DNA of 64,000 nt from Congeria kusceri (Eukaryota; Mollusca; Bivalvia; Myida; Dreissenidae). The position numbers were made by a program, and so were the translations under genes. Under the pieces are notes generated by a model. It was not told the origin of the DNA. It worked only from the letters and a program-made list of their open reading frames with translations, and did no database searches. Below, in pieces: positions 47,505 through 60,414 of this stretch. Positions within the stretch are counted from its first letter, which is position 1. Every line of letters begins with the position of its first letter. The DNA lies in the NCBI GenBank assembly GCA_027627225.1, contig CM051027.1, positions 87,218,451-87,282,450 on the forward strand, in the 5' to 3' direction.

Positions 47505-48210
47505 GTGACTTATGCCCCCGAAGCATATGCTTGTGGGAGGAAGGCAACATAATGTCAGTTACATGTTGGCAAAAATGATGCTTCCTACAAAAAGAGTTAT
47601 AGTCCTTGCACTCTGCAGTTCCTCTCAACATCCTCTATCATTATATGAAGTTTCATTTGAATCCCTTCAATAATAATAAAGTTATGCTCTGCACAAGAAA
47701 ATGAAACAAAAGGCAATAACTGTAAATATTGAAGAAAGAGTTATGGCCCTTGTGCTCTGCACTTCTTCTCATTGTCCTCTGTCACTCTATGAAGTTTGAT
47801 TTGAAATCATTCAATAGTAATGGAGTTATTCTCCACACAAGAAAATGAATGCTTCACATAAGGAAATAAAACAAAGGGCAATAACTCCATAAATATTGAA
47901 GATAGAGTTGTGGTCCTTTTGCTCTTCACTTCCTCATTGTTCTCTATCATTATATGAAGTTTAATTTAATTCCCTACAATACTAATGGAGATATGCTCCG
48001 CACAAGAAAATTAAACAAAGGGCAATAACTCTGTAAATACTGAAGAAAGGTTGTGGTCCTTGTGCTCTGCACTTCCTGTAATTGTCCTCTATCATTATAT
48101 GAAGTTTCATTTGAATCCCTTCAATACTAATGGAGTTATGCTCCGCACAAGAAGCGTGACAGGCGGACGGAATATGCGATTTTATATGCCCCCGAAATTA
48201 TAGTATTTCA
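47505..48210 (+). repeat. Tandem-unit repeat, about 150-bp core
   Basis: Four to five units share GAAGAAAGAGTTATGGCCCT, TCTATCATTATATGAAGTTT, AATGGAGTTATGCTCCGCAC and AAAGGGCAATAACTC. The outer edges carry TATGCCCCCGAA in the same orientation (about 47511 and 48185). Confidence 0.8.
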
Positions 48211-48296
48211 AGGGATATCGTAGTCTGTATGGCCATGGCATGACAACATTTTGAATGTAAGTTGGTACATACATACATAACTGTGTACGTTTAACA

Positions 48297-49275
48297 AGAG
48301 CTGTTGGAGGACAGCGTGCTCGACTATTCGAAGTATTTCAGTTGGTACATATTTTGGGAAGTGGAAGGGTCATAAATTTGTTGAAGTACAAAGCTGACTT
48401 GTGGCAATTATTTCATCAATTTAATCAAGGTTGAATACCTATGTAGTTCAGAAATTAAAAGACTTTGGAACAAAAACTTGAACCCCAAAATCTGTGTGAC
48501 AAGTGGGCATACCTCTGTCAAAATACAAAACAAAGTTATATGGATTGTTGCACCAGATGTTTGAGTTGCTTACAGAGATGCATTCCAAGTTTCAAGTGAA
48601 TACCTCGAGTAGTTTAGAAATTATAAGACTTTCGAACAATAACTGAACATCTTTTTGAAAAGTGGGCACAGCTCTGACAAAATACATGTAGGTTATGTAG
48701 ATTGTGGTAAATGATGCTGTAGTCAATGACGAAGGTAGTTTCAAGTGAATATCAAGTTTTGAATAAAAACTATTCTGAAAATCTTTGTGAAAAGGGACAT
48801 AACTATCCCAAAACAGAGTTATGGGGAGTGTTGCACCTGATGCTGAAGTTGATTCCAGAGGTATATTTCAAGTGAATAACTTGTCTTTGAGGTTAGAAGA
48901 CTTGAATTTAAACTTTTACCAGAAAATCTATGTATAAAGGGAAATAACTCTTGTCAAATACAAAACTGAGGTTTGGGGAATGCACTTGAGGTTGAGTTGA
49001 TGACGAAGGCACATTCCAAGATTCAAGTAAATAAGTTACGTAGTTTTCAAGTTAAAAGACTTGAATACAAACTTGAACTAGAAAATCTCTGTGAAAAAGG
49101 GGCATAACTCTGTCAAAATACAAAACTGGGTTATGGGGATTGTTGCACCTGATGCTGGAGTTAGTGACATAGGTATATTTCAAGTGAACAAGTTGCGCAG
49201 TTTTGAAGTTACAAGACTTGTGAATATACACTTTAACAACGATCGGACGCCGATGCCGGGGTGAGTAGGAAAGCT
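48297..49275 (+). repeat. Tandem-unit repeat with AACAAGAGCTGTTGGAGG start
   Basis: It starts AACAAGAGCTGTTGGAGGAC and has about five units of 170-190 bases with TTCAAGTGAATA, AAAAGACTTGAA and GGGGCATAACTCTGTCAAAA. It ends with a hairpin, GGTGAGTAGGAAAGCTCACC (49259-49278). The start is the same as the inverse right edge of the repeat at 40480-42515, though the cores differ. Confidence 0.8.
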
Positions 49276-49679
49276 CACCTTTTCTTTATATAGTTGAGCA
49301 AAAAACCAAAATGTTGTTTTTAATTCAAAATAAAACTTATTACATAAATGTTTTATTTCAAAGTTATAACAAGCTGCCACAACCATAGATAACAAGCTTG
49401 GTATAAAATCACTAAAGTCATGGCTAAATGACTTTAAAACGTGTAGTTATTTCATTTCACACAAATTATAAAGTATCTTATGTTTTGAAAACACATGGAG
49501 AATACCATAATACTTAAATTAACAAAATGCAAATATAGCACACAAGGATATTACCTAGTCACAACACTGTACACAACGTAATAAATTCTTGGCCAGCAAT
49601 ATATTTCATGTGTCCTTCCTATTAAATCTTTTTATCACAAAGTTGAGACATGTCAACTGGTCGGCCTATATAGATCAAA

Positions 49680-52600
49680 TCACAAATTAAACAGTGCTCT
49701 CCATGTGTCCAGCTGCTTCAAAGTGACGGAGCTCCCGCCGCAGACGATCACCAGGGCAGTCTTGACCTCCCCGAGGGTGCCTTCCTTCTGCAGGTCCCTG
49801 ATCACGTCCCCGTATACGGCAGCCAGACTGGCCCCACATGCAGGCTCCACCAGATAACGGTGGTCATCTACATACAAGCAGCAGAGGACAGGAATAGATG
49901 TTTCCAGAAATATCGGTCATATCCAAATTAATGTAGTGTTTTACCCAGTCATTGCACTAACATTAAACATGTATTTATTCGGTTAACCGTGGGATGTCAA
50001 TGGTGTAAATAGAATTTGAATTTGAAATAAAAATGGCCTTTTAAAATATAATCGTATTGTAACACCTACTCCCATAGTAGGCTTTTATTATTAGTGAATT
50101 TGTAGTAAATTATTAAACTAGTAGTCCAATGTTGTAGTAATATTATTTAATTATACCCCCACAAACGAAGTTTAGGGGGGGGGGATATATAGGAGTGAGC
50201 TTTTTTGTCGGTTTTTCGTTTCCGGATGATAACTCAAGAAAGGCTTGACATATTCAAATAATTTTTGGTACACATGTGTAACATCATAGAATACAGGTCA
50301 AGTTCGATGTTGGTTACAAACCACTAAATTTTGACAGAGTTATGGCCCCTTTTCGACTTAAAATTCCCTAAAAACATGTTTTCCGGATGATAACTCAAGA
50401 AAGGCTTGACATATTCAAACAATTTTTGGTACACATGTGTAACATCATAGAATACAGGTCAAGTTCGATTTTGGTTACAAACCACTAAATTTTGACAGAG
50501 TTATGGCCCCTTTGCCACTTTAAATTCCCTAAAAACATGATTTCCGGACGATAACTCAAGAATGGCTTGACATATTCAAATAATTCTTGGTATACATGTG
50601 TAGCAGCATAAAATACGGGCCAAGTTCGAATTTGGTTACACACCACTAAATTTTGACAGAGTTATGGCCCTTTATTTGACTTAAATTCCCTAAAAACATA
50701 GTTTCCCGACGATAACTCAACAATGGCTTGACATATTTAAATAATTATTGGTACACATGCGTAGCATCATAAAATACAGGTCAAGTTCGACTTTGGTTAC
50801 AAACCACTAAATTTTGACACAGTTATGGCCCCTTTTGGACTTAAATTCCCCCAAAACATGGACAATAACTCATGAAAGGCTTCACATATTTAAATTATTT
50901 TTGGTACATAGGTGTATCATCATAAAATACAGATCAAGTTCAACTTTGGTTACAAACCACTAAATGTTGACAGATTTATGGCTTGTATTGAAATGAAATT
51001 TTTCCAAATACACTGTTGACCATTCACAAATTTAAGCATTCTCTCTCTGTCCATTTCTTTCGAAGGAATGCCATAGATTTGTGACAAGGCCATATTGTTG
51101 GGGTATATCCATCACTCATGTGACAATTCTAGTTATTAGTTGTTAACCTATCGTTTTAAACGTGCGGCCCGGTTAGCTCAATTCGTAGAGCACTCGCCAA
51201 GATAGGGAGAGGTCCCGGGTTCGAGTCCCGGCTGGCTACGCCTTTCTATTTGGCGATTCGGGTTTGAATTACAAACAAGCGTGGATTCTGTCTATTGTGT
51301 ATTTTGATAGATCAGTAATGATCAGATCCTGTAATAAGAACGATAATAATAACAATAACGAAATGCATAATATAATGGTGGTATGATGAGCGGGAATTTC
51401 TCACATCATACAAATAATAAAATACAAAGATACACATATACAGTATACAAGAAAACATTAAACAAGAGGGTCATGATGGCCCAAAGCGCTCACCTGAGAA
51501 CTGGTACAGATAAAGACCATACTGTTGAGACAGGTTTGAAAATTAAAGTATCTGAACAATACGCAAAGGGGCATAGGATCAATTTGATTTAAAACACCGG
51601 TTAGTGCAATGGGCTAACAAAAGTACGAGTTGGGTCGCGGATGTGCGGTGTTTTTGCTAATGGTTCTCAAATCATTTTTCTTATTCTTACCCAACCTTTT
51701 TCATTAAGTCAGTGAAAATTCCGGAACATGCACAAACATTAGATTTTGATGTCTTTTTCAAAGGCAGTTTTGGAAAACTAGTTGGAATTCGATAATTGCG
51801 ATGGCTGTGCTATAAGGTAAAGTTTTGCTTTTTCTTTGATAATTTTCTTTCCAATGATGATAAATGATCTTAATGCAGGCTCTGAAGACATCAAAATTGC
51901 ATGTACAAATAACTGCATGCAAGTCTTGCAACTGTTGGAAATCAAATTTCATCAATCAATTTTTATGGTCATGCGCAAACTGTGTAAGTTTGGTCAACAT
52001 TGAATAAAAAATCGTGTTGCAAGCCAATCATTGCTAACTTGTTGATGTTTTTTTCCAAACACAAGGGGCAATAACTTGGGTGTTTCTGGCCCCATCATGC
52101 CTATATGCTACTTCACCTGTAGTCTTACGTTCATAGGCAAAAATTATACATGATTGGTGAAGATTGGATGAAAAATGAAGTCTCTATCCTGAATAATGTC
52201 CAGTTTTGCATATTTTTTTCACAAACAAAGGGCAATAACTCTGGTGTTTCTGGTCCAATCTTGCTTATATTCGACTTCACCTTTAATCTTATGGTCATAG
52301 ACAAACTGTGCAAGATTGGTAAAGATTGGATGAAAAATGAATGTTTCTGGTCCAATCTTGCTGCTTATATTGACTTCAACTGTAATCTTATGGTAATAGA
52401 CAAACTGTGCAAGATTGGTGAAGATTGGATGAAAAATGTCTCTCTCTATCCTAAATAATGTCCATTTTTGTATATTTTTTTAATAAACAAAGGGCAATAA
52501 CTCTGGTGTTTGAAACACAATCTGGCCCATTTTTGACGTCTGCTGAGATCTGATGGTCATACACAAACTGTGAAAGTTTGGTTAAGATTGGATGGAAAAT

Positions 52601-55600
52601 AAAGTCTATACGTAGGAAAAGGGCACTTTTGCACTTTTTTTTGCATGAAAAAGGGGCAATAACTCTGGTGTTACTGGTGTGATCTGACCCAATAACAATC
52701 CCATCCGAGATTTTATGGTCTTACACAAACTGTGCAATTTAAGTCAAGATTGAATAAAAAATGCAATCTTTATCGCGATAACGGTCCACATTGTTGACAG
52801 CACCTTGACGACGGACGACAGACGACGCCAGAGAGGGCCCCTATACCAATAGCTCACCGAGCACTTCGTGCTCAGGTGAGCTAAAAATGTAGTCTTTGTC
52901 GCGATAACAATCCAAATTGTTGGGTGATATGGGTGGATTGGGAACGGTCATAAGTAACAACTGTGTAAATATCCAAGTGTTGTAGTAAGTGGTGTGGGTG
53001 CTAGACGAAACGGTAAAATCTAGTTAACCAAGAAATGGCACATTTGAATTATTATTCCAAGTCCAAATTAGGTCAAGGTCATGGTCAAAGTGAGATTGGG
53101 TGATATGGGTGGATAGGGAATGGTCATAAGCAACAATTATGTAAGTATCGAAGTGTAGTAAGCGTAGTCGGTTCTAGAAGAAACGGTAAAATCTACTTAA
53201 CCTTGTCACGGACAGACGAAAGGACTAAAAGACGGATGGACGGACAGGACAATCACTATATGCCTCTTGCATCAAGATGCTGGGGGCATAAAAAAGTGGA
53301 ACTCTTTCAGAACTTTCTATTTACTTCGATTATTTTTACATCAGATAATGAATAATACCTGCAAATCTCAAACATGCATCTACAGCTTTGGCATCCTCTA
53401 TAACCACAGAATGAATGTTGGGATATTGTTGAGCAAGTTCCAGTGATTTTGCTGACACAGTCAAGGCTCCAAGGCATTTTGCAACACTGTTAAATACAAA
53501 ACATTGAAAACAGACAAAAATCATCAAACTCTGACTTTACCACATGAGAAAGAAATCATCAATGACCAATTAAGAGCAAGGGTAATAGCAGAGCTCCCAT
53601 GATATAATGAACAAGAGGGCCATGATGGCCCTAGGTCGCTCACCTGAGTTTAAGGCATAATGGCTAATAACAAGACGGAAAAATGGCACTAAACGCCTTA
53701 CCTGAGTATAAAGATCTGGGCCTTGCAATTTCAGATATTTTTTTAGTCTATATAAACCATGTGACCCACAGGGCGTGGCAACCTTGTACCCCAGGGGCAT
53801 AATTTAAACAATATTTGTAGTGGACCACTTTTCAATGTTACATACCCAATATGATTACACTGGGCCTTGCGGAATCAGAGGAGATTTTTCAAGTCATTTT
53901 GCTATTTAAATGTATATAAACCATGTGACCCCCAGGGGGTGGCCAATTTCAACCCCAGGGACATCATTTGAACAAACTTTGTAGATGACCACTCCAAAAG
54001 GTTTTACGCAAAATATAATACCTCTGGGCCTTACGGTTTCAACAAGGAAGATTTTTAAGGCCCACTTGCCATATAAGTCTATATAAATCATGTGACGCCC
54101 CGGGTCATGGCCACTTTTTACCCCAGGGACATAATTTGAAAAATCTTTGTGGAGGACAACTATACAATGTTACATATCACATACGAAAAAAATGCGATTT
54201 CAGGAGATTTTAAAGTCATTTGGCTATTTAAGTCTATATAAACAATGTGACCCCCAGGGCAGGGCCTGTTTTGACCAATGGGACATCATTTGTACAATCT
54301 TTGCAGAGGACCACTATAAAATGTCACATACCACATATGAAACCTCTAGGCCTTGCAGTTTCAGAGGAGAAGATTGTTAAAGTCATCTTGCTATTTAAGT
54401 CCACATCAACCACGTGAGCCCTTGGGTGCGGCCAGTTTTGACCCCAGGGGCATCATTTGAGCAGTCTTTGTAGAGGATCACTATACAATGTTACATACCA
54501 AATATGAAACCTCTGGGCCTTGCAGTTTCAGAGAAGAAGATTTTTAAAGCCATTTTGCTAATTAAAGTCTATATAAACCTGGTGACCCCTAGGCTGTGCC
54601 CAGTTTTGACCCCAGGGGCATCATTTGAACAATCTTTATACAATGTTTCCAACCAAATATGAAACCTCTGGGCCTTGTGGTTTCAGAGGAGAAGTTTTTT
54701 AAAGTCATTTTGCTATTTACATTTATATTAACTATGTGAGCCCTGGGGTGTGGACAGTTTTGATCCCAGGGGCATCAACTGAACAATCTTTGTAAAGGAC
54801 CACTATACAATGTTATATACCAAATATGAAACCTCTGGGCCTTGCGGTTTCAGAGGAGAAGATTTTCAAAGTCATTTTGCTATATAAGTCTATATAAACC
54901 ATGTGACCCCTGAGGCGTGGCCAGTTTTGACCCCAGGGGTATCATTTGAACAATCTTAGTAGAGGACCACTACAGGATGTCACATATCAAATATGAAAGG
55001 CCTGTCCAATATCTGGTACTAAAAAGTTGTTCTTCTGAGAAGAGGTCCTTGGTTTGAGGCTGCCAACAAAACATTAAGAACTTTGTTGGAGAAACATGAT
55101 CTGTGTGTAGTTTTTTGCGTGCTGCACACATTTAATTAAACTGTACAAATGAAAGGTTTAAAGTAGATGACTAGACTTTAGGCTCTATGCTACATGTTTC
55201 TGTACATGCTGGTGAAACAGACTGCAGTGTCAGAGCCACAGGCTCGATTGTTGATTCATTTTGTCTTACAAAAAATTGTGCAGTTCCACCTAAGTTAGAC
55301 TACTTATAGATCTAATGCTATCATTTCATATTTGGCATTTCATTATTAAATTGGAAATTTACACTTCGCCTGTAAACAAATTCAATGTAGTAGATCTAAA
55401 GTGAAAATATATTATATAAGACGGTCTTATATACTAAGACTGAATGACTACATTTCTTACACATTGCCTAAACTTACACAACAACATGATTGACCATGCT
55501 GGTGGGTAACATTTTCTATGCATTTCAATTGTAATGGTCATCTCCAACGATTCTCTAAAGCACCCTCACAACAATTTGTAACTTGCTAGCTGGTTTTATA

Positions 55601-58600
55601 AGCTCTAAAAATAGCACACTGTACTACCTGGCTGGAATGTCGTCTGCTGTGTTGATTTTTGAGTGTTGGAGGCTTATTGAAATTATAGTGCTGCAGTATA
55701 AACAATGTGACCCCCAGGGTGTAGTCAGTTTTGACCCAGGGAGCATAATTTGAACAATCTTTGTAGAGGACCACTACACAATGTTTCTTACCAAATATAA
55801 AACCTTTGGGCCTTGCGGATTCAGAGGAGAGGATTTTACAAGTCTTTTTGCTATCTAAGTCTATATAAACCATGTCATGCCTGGGGTGTGGCCAATTTTG
55901 ACCCCAGGGGCATCATTTGAATAATCTTTGTAGAGGACCATTATGCAATGTTACCAATCGAATATGAAACCTCTAGGCCTTGCAGTTTCAGAGAAGAAGA
56001 TTTTTAAAGTCATTTGGCTATTTAAGTCTGTATAAACCATGTGACCCCCGGATTGTGGCCAGTTTTGACCCAGGGGCATCATTTCAACATTCTTTGTGGA
56101 GGACCACTATGCAATGCTACATACCAAATATGAAACCTCTGGGCCTTGCGCTTTCAGAGGAGAAGATTTTTTAAGTCATTTTGCTATTGAAGTCTATATA
56201 AACCATGTGACCCCTGGGGTTTGGCCAGTTTTGACCCCAGGGGCATCATTTGAACAATCTTTGTAGAGAACCACTATACAATGTTACATACCAAATATGA
56301 AACCTCTAGGCCTTGCGGTTTCAGAGGAGAAGATTTTTAAAGTCATTTTGCTATATCAGTCTATATAAACCATGTGACCCCTGGGGTGTGGCCACTTTTG
56401 ACCCCAAGGGCATCATTTGAACAATCTTAGTAGAGGACCACTAGAGGATGTCACACATCAAATATGAAAGCCCTGAGCCTTGCGGTTTCATAGGAGAAGA
56501 TTTTGTACGTTTTCACTTTTTAAATCTATTTTTAGCTCTGGTGACCTACATATGCAGCGGACCGGAAAGATTTGAACAACTTTGAAAGAGGTCCACCCAA
56601 GGATCATTCCTGTGAAGTTTGGTGAAAATCTGCCAAGCTGTTTAGGAGGAGATGTTGTTTGAATGAAAGGTGACGACGCACGCACACACGCACGCACGCA
56701 CACATGCACGACGGACAACAGGCGATCACAAAAGCTCACCATGAGCACTTTGTGCTCAGGTGAGCTAAAAAGAAACTAATAAACATATTTTCCATTCATA
56801 GCGGATCAAGATCTGATTTAAACTGAGTTTCTAGCATCCAATGGCATATTATTTGGATGGCATTATTAAGTATTTCAAATGCATGCATCAAATGGTAGTC
56901 TTCCAATGAGGAATGTGTTACATGTAAATATATAAGGACAATTTCTAACTTAACTCACCTTGTTATATCTGGAAGTGTGACTAACTTCCCTTCCTTGACA
57001 GCCGCATTAAAACTGTCAGCCCCTCTGGTTTCCATGGCAATACAAGGGACACTACCCCAGCCCACTTTCTGCATGCCCATGACCAGCCCACTGAGCAAGC
57101 CTCCACCTCCCACTGACACTATGATAACATCAGGTCGGCATGGCAACTGTTCAGCAGCTTCTTCTATTAATGTCATGTGTCCTTCCCTGCATTGAAATCT
57201 ATAAGTGTACCTTTAGCATATTGTATGCTGTTTTATTTATTTATTTTTGTCTGGACTTCATTCTGTAGAACATCCCTGTTTATCTTTTTATAATTGGGAA
57301 TGAGGTATGTCAGAGGCAATTTATTAATATGTCTACAACCAAATGAGAAATATTGTAATGAACAAAGAAAACACTGCTGTGTGCAAAATACCACCAAACT
57401 CTTAAATGTAGAAGACAAATTATGAAAATGTACATACCATATGTCTGGATGGTCAAAAGGGTGAACATATAATATACCTGAAAAAAAATTAACAAAAGCA
57501 TATTAGAGTTATGTGATCAGTGAAAGGGACCTTTTTATAATAAATCTACCAACCATGAGCAAAGTATGGTGCCCACTATCACTTTGTTGATATATTTTAC
57601 TGAATCTAAAAATTATGATATGGCAGTTTGCTTATTTCAGAGAACATGTCTACAATACATTTGTTTTAAAAGTGAAAGATAAATTGCAAAATGGGTGGGA
57701 ATTTGAGATGTACAACTAACTGGCAGATTCTTACCTGGCTGCTTTGCTAGATCTGTAGCATATGCATTGCTTTCATCCCAGACCTTCCCAACAATCTCCA
57801 CCTCAGCTCCAAACTAGTGGAACACAATAAGTGAATATTGTAAGTACTGGCACATTTGTTGAAAACAAACATATTGCTAGCAAATGGGACTTCATAGCAA
57901 AGAAAAGGTGAACTTCTTTTACACTTGCGAAAATTTGCATTTCAGTATTTCAATAAGTTTACTGGCAGTTGTTCCAAAATGTGGTACAGTCAAATATTAC
58001 ATTCAGAAAAATAAATATAACATTTTTATCCTAATTTCGATTGAGGATAAACAAATTAGAGAAGTCACTTGCATTTTACAGGATGTTTCTTAAACATAAA
58101 AGAATATTTCCATTTGAAGTGCTTTTTACCAGCAAATGCAATCCAATATGTATGAAACAATTTCAAAGTCACAAAACTACACCAAATTCACCTCACTCCT
58201 GAGTTTATCAGCAACAAAGTCTGGTGTACTCTGTGGTAAAACAATGGTTGCAGGCAGACCCATCATCTTTGCTCCATAGGCAGTGGCCAGGCCTGCGTTG
58301 CCCCCTGAGGCACACACCACCCTCGTAAAGCTTTGCTGGGAGGCCTAGTCAGCAACATAAATCTATAGGACTGGTATTGTTACTTGTTTATAACCTCGTT
58401 TTAAAAAACAAACATGAATCATCTTTTCAGCACCAGTGCAGACACAACAACGATAACATATCACATCACAGAAATGCAAAATCTAATAAGACTGCAATAT
58501 TAACATGTTTGACATCACTTCTTAATCTCTTACATGAAAATAAAATCTCTCTTCAGTGCCACTGCAAGAAGCCCATACCATGAAGATTTTTAAAACAAAT

Positions 58601-58943
58601 TTGTATAAAGTACAGTACTACTGGTGCATGTAAATTTGTTGTAATATGCCATGATATAAATAACAAATGAGAACTTTGTAAGTTTAAGTAAAGATTAATC
58701 ACAAACTCATTTTGCCTTTACTATCGGTCAACAAGGTGAACAAGTTCTTTGGTTGAGTTTTCACATGTTGATTACTTTTCTCAGCAGGTTTCCTATTCCC
58801 CTGATTTTAAAGGATCCTGGGATCTGAAGATTGTCCAGCTTGAGGAAGACATCATATCCTGCATGGGCACTTATGGGGAAGCTTCTGATTGTGGGAGTCA
58901 CCATGTGCAAGGGATCGTTTCCTTGGAAACCAGCACTAGACAT
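49680..58943 (-). CDS. SDS: L-serine dehydratase / L-threonine deaminase (PLP enzyme)
   Basis: Exons on the minus strand: 58943-58776, 58344-58192, 57813-57735, 57477-57438, 57186-56959, 53486-53359 and 49867-49680; 327 residues, all GT-AG and in phase. PGSFKIRG holds the Schiff-base Lys46. CASGGNAGLATAYGA binds the PLP phosphate side, SVGGGGLLSG is the tetraglycine loop, and GILYVHPFDHPDIWEGH, TSVAKCLGALTV, VEPACGASLAAVY and VIVCGGSS follow the SDS/SDSL order. It is a cytosolic fold-type II enzyme that deaminates serine to pyruvate and threonine to 2-oxobutyrate. The length is typical. Serine racemase is less likely because VEPACGA and the Ala/Ser-rich end are SDS-type. The start codon follows a CTGTTTAG acceptor, so a 5' UTR exon lies upstream (above 58943). 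A poly(A) signal is likely at 49352-49357. Introns 5 and 6 (3.5 kb each) are filled by tandem-unit repeats. Confidence 0.95.
50155..51125 (+). repeat. Tandem-unit repeat, about 160-bp core, in SDS intron 6
   Basis: Five units share GATAACTCAAGAAAGGCTTG, AATTTTTGGTACACATGTGT, TACAAACCACTAAATTTTGA and GACAGAGTTATGGCCCCTTT. The outer edges are ATACCCCCACAAACGAAG at the left and TTGGGGTATATCCATCA at the right, which are partly inverse (TACCCC / GGGGTA). Confidence 0.85.
51167..51242 (+). repeat. tRNA-like sequence in SDS intron 6
   Basis: A perfect T-arm (CCGGG TTCGAGT CCCGG), a paired anticodon stem (CTCGC / GGGAG, one mismatch) and a D-stem (GCTC / GAGC) are present. The acceptor does not close well. 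The loop CAAGATA would give anticodon AGA (Ser), but the long variable arm of tRNA-Ser is missing, so a pseudogene or SINE head is more likely than a working gene. Confidence 0.5.
51461..52886 (+). repeat. Hairpin-ended modular repeat, about 150-bp core (type A)
   Basis: It starts AACAAGAGGGTCATGATGGC and ends with the hairpin GAGCACTTCGTGCTC followed by AGGTGAGCTAAAA. The core units share CAAACTGTGCAAGATTGGTG, AAGATTGGATGAAAAATG and AAAGGGCAATAACTCTGGTG. Before the terminal hairpin comes GACGACGGACGACAGACGACG. It has the same ends as 53610-56770 but a different core. Confidence 0.87.
52910..53290 (+). repeat. GGTCAAGGTC-type repeat, uninterrupted copy
   Basis: Two units with GGGTGATATGGGTGGAT, AAGTATCCAAGTGTTGTAG-like and ACGAAACGGTAAAATCTA text, matching 10661-11580 without its two insertions. 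The right edge reads CAAGATGCTGGGGGCATAAA. Confidence 0.75.
53610..56770 (+). repeat. Hairpin-ended modular repeat, about 164-bp core (type B), in SDS intron 5
   Basis: It starts AACAAGAGGGCCATGATGGC and ends GAGCACTTTGTGCTC then AGGTGAGCTAAAA. About 15 core units of roughly 164 bases share CTCTGGGCCTTGCGGTTTCA, AAGTCATTTTGCTATTTAAG, AACCATGTGACCCC, GTTTTGACCCCAGGGGCATC and TTTGTAGAGGACCACTATAC. Between about 54990 and 55690 the array is interrupted by unrelated DNA. A CACG microsatellite and GACGGACAACAGGCG precede the final hairpin. The same core in the opposite orientation is at 45880-47206. Confidence 0.88.
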
Positions 58944-60414
58944 TATGCTAAACAGAACAACAACAGTGAAAGAGTCGAAAATCAAGTTGGATTTTTTAAA
59001 TAACATTATGTATCAAATAAAGGAAAAAAAAAAAATGTTATGTTCTGTGAATGAAGTATTTCATAGTCAGACTGTATCATAGTGTAAATGCAGGTGCGGA
59101 TACTGGATTTTGAGTTAGAGGGGTCAAGATTTTTAGTTCGATGGGGCAAAATATTAAATAACTGCCAACAAACTGCTGCTTTCTTTTACATGTTAAGATA
59201 CCTGTATCTGAACGATGCAATGACGTAAAACGGAACAACTTCACAAAAATACCACAGAACAGGTAACTATATTTGCAATAAATTGATTGAATAACACGTT
59301 ATTGTAACGAAATGCAAAATTTGTTGGTTATTGTATGGTTTAAAAATATAATTTTGGAACATTTTAGAAGGGGCCTACGCCGCTTCTGCCCCATCTAAAT
59401 CTGCCTATGAAATGGAAATCCATACCGTTTCCCCAACCATGCTGTGATGTGTGCTAAACTTACAGAATTATGTCAAAGTTGTTCACTGTAAGAATATTTG
59501 ATGCATTAAATTGATTAATACATTACCTCTAAACACTGTAAAGCCTATAATAAAAGGGATCATTTATTCCAATTACAAATGAACGAGTTCACATTTCAAA
59601 AGAGCATTTGATTAAAAATACTGTACATACACTACTACTACATATACAATTAACTCGCTTAAACCTAAAACGCATCAGATAAATGGAACGAAATGAAAAT
59701 GCGGTGCAAATGATTTGGGCTCAAAGTGATATTCAGCTGTACGAATGAATTGCATCCGGCTATATGTATACTTGATTATAGTCAAGGGCGTACAAGAAAC
59801 GCAATGAAAGCAAAGAGAAATAAAACGTACTCATTTGATAACAAAAAGAAAATATCCTTCAAACATTTTAAATGAAATCTGCGTCTTATACTCACACTTA
59901 TACACGAATAAATAGTACTCAATCAAATTCCTAGTCCACTGTTTATGGAGTTGTTTCCCTTGAACCTCTTTACAGAGAAAACCCGCGACGAAGTTTGAAC
60001 ACTGCAAAAACAAGAAAAGAAAGCGAAGTAATAATAATACTTTAACAGTATACATAACACCAGTCTTGATGGCATCCTCTAAGGTAGTTGTTATTTTATC
60101 GTTCATTTATTTTGTCATTAAACAGTTTTATTTCTAAACATTATTTTAAAACAAATATGTTTTGTCCTGACTTTCAGAAACTGTGATTAAATTTTTCAAA
60201 TATTGAAATAAAACAAAATATAATGATAATAATGTAATATTAAGTTTTGGTTATATAAAATAACATTAGAATATAGATCCTTGACATGTAAATGATAGCA
60301 AAAATTGTTAATTTTTGGTCCAAAAGTGTTAATGTATTGTTTTCTAAATTGTTTGTGTCTTTCAGCCAACACATAATGTAATTGTAACGTTATGATTTGG
60401 TTTTATGCTGGTCA
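58944..60414. other. SDS 5' region and intergenic DNA
   Basis: Likely contains the non-coding first exon and promoter of SDS. A minus-strand frame at 59831-60106 begins MNDKITTTLEDAIKTG and has a possible donor after AAGACTG, but splicing it to the SDS acceptor would give an immediate stop, so it is not a coding extension. No other gene was seen. Confidence 0.4.

Noticed and set aside
51167..51242. Functional tRNA gene
   Set aside because: The T-arm is perfect but the acceptor stem does not close, and the implied Ser anticodon lacks the long variable arm.
53336..53527. Start codon within the sixth SDS exon frame
   Set aside because: The ATG lies in the intron; codon phase from the previous exon and the family sequence TSVAKCLGALTV fix the exon start at 53486.
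59831..60106. Minus-strand 91-codon frame as an N-terminal exon of SDS
   Set aside because: Splicing its possible donor (phase 1) to the SDS acceptor gives an immediate TAA, and the SDS ATG at 58943 already gives a full-length enzyme.
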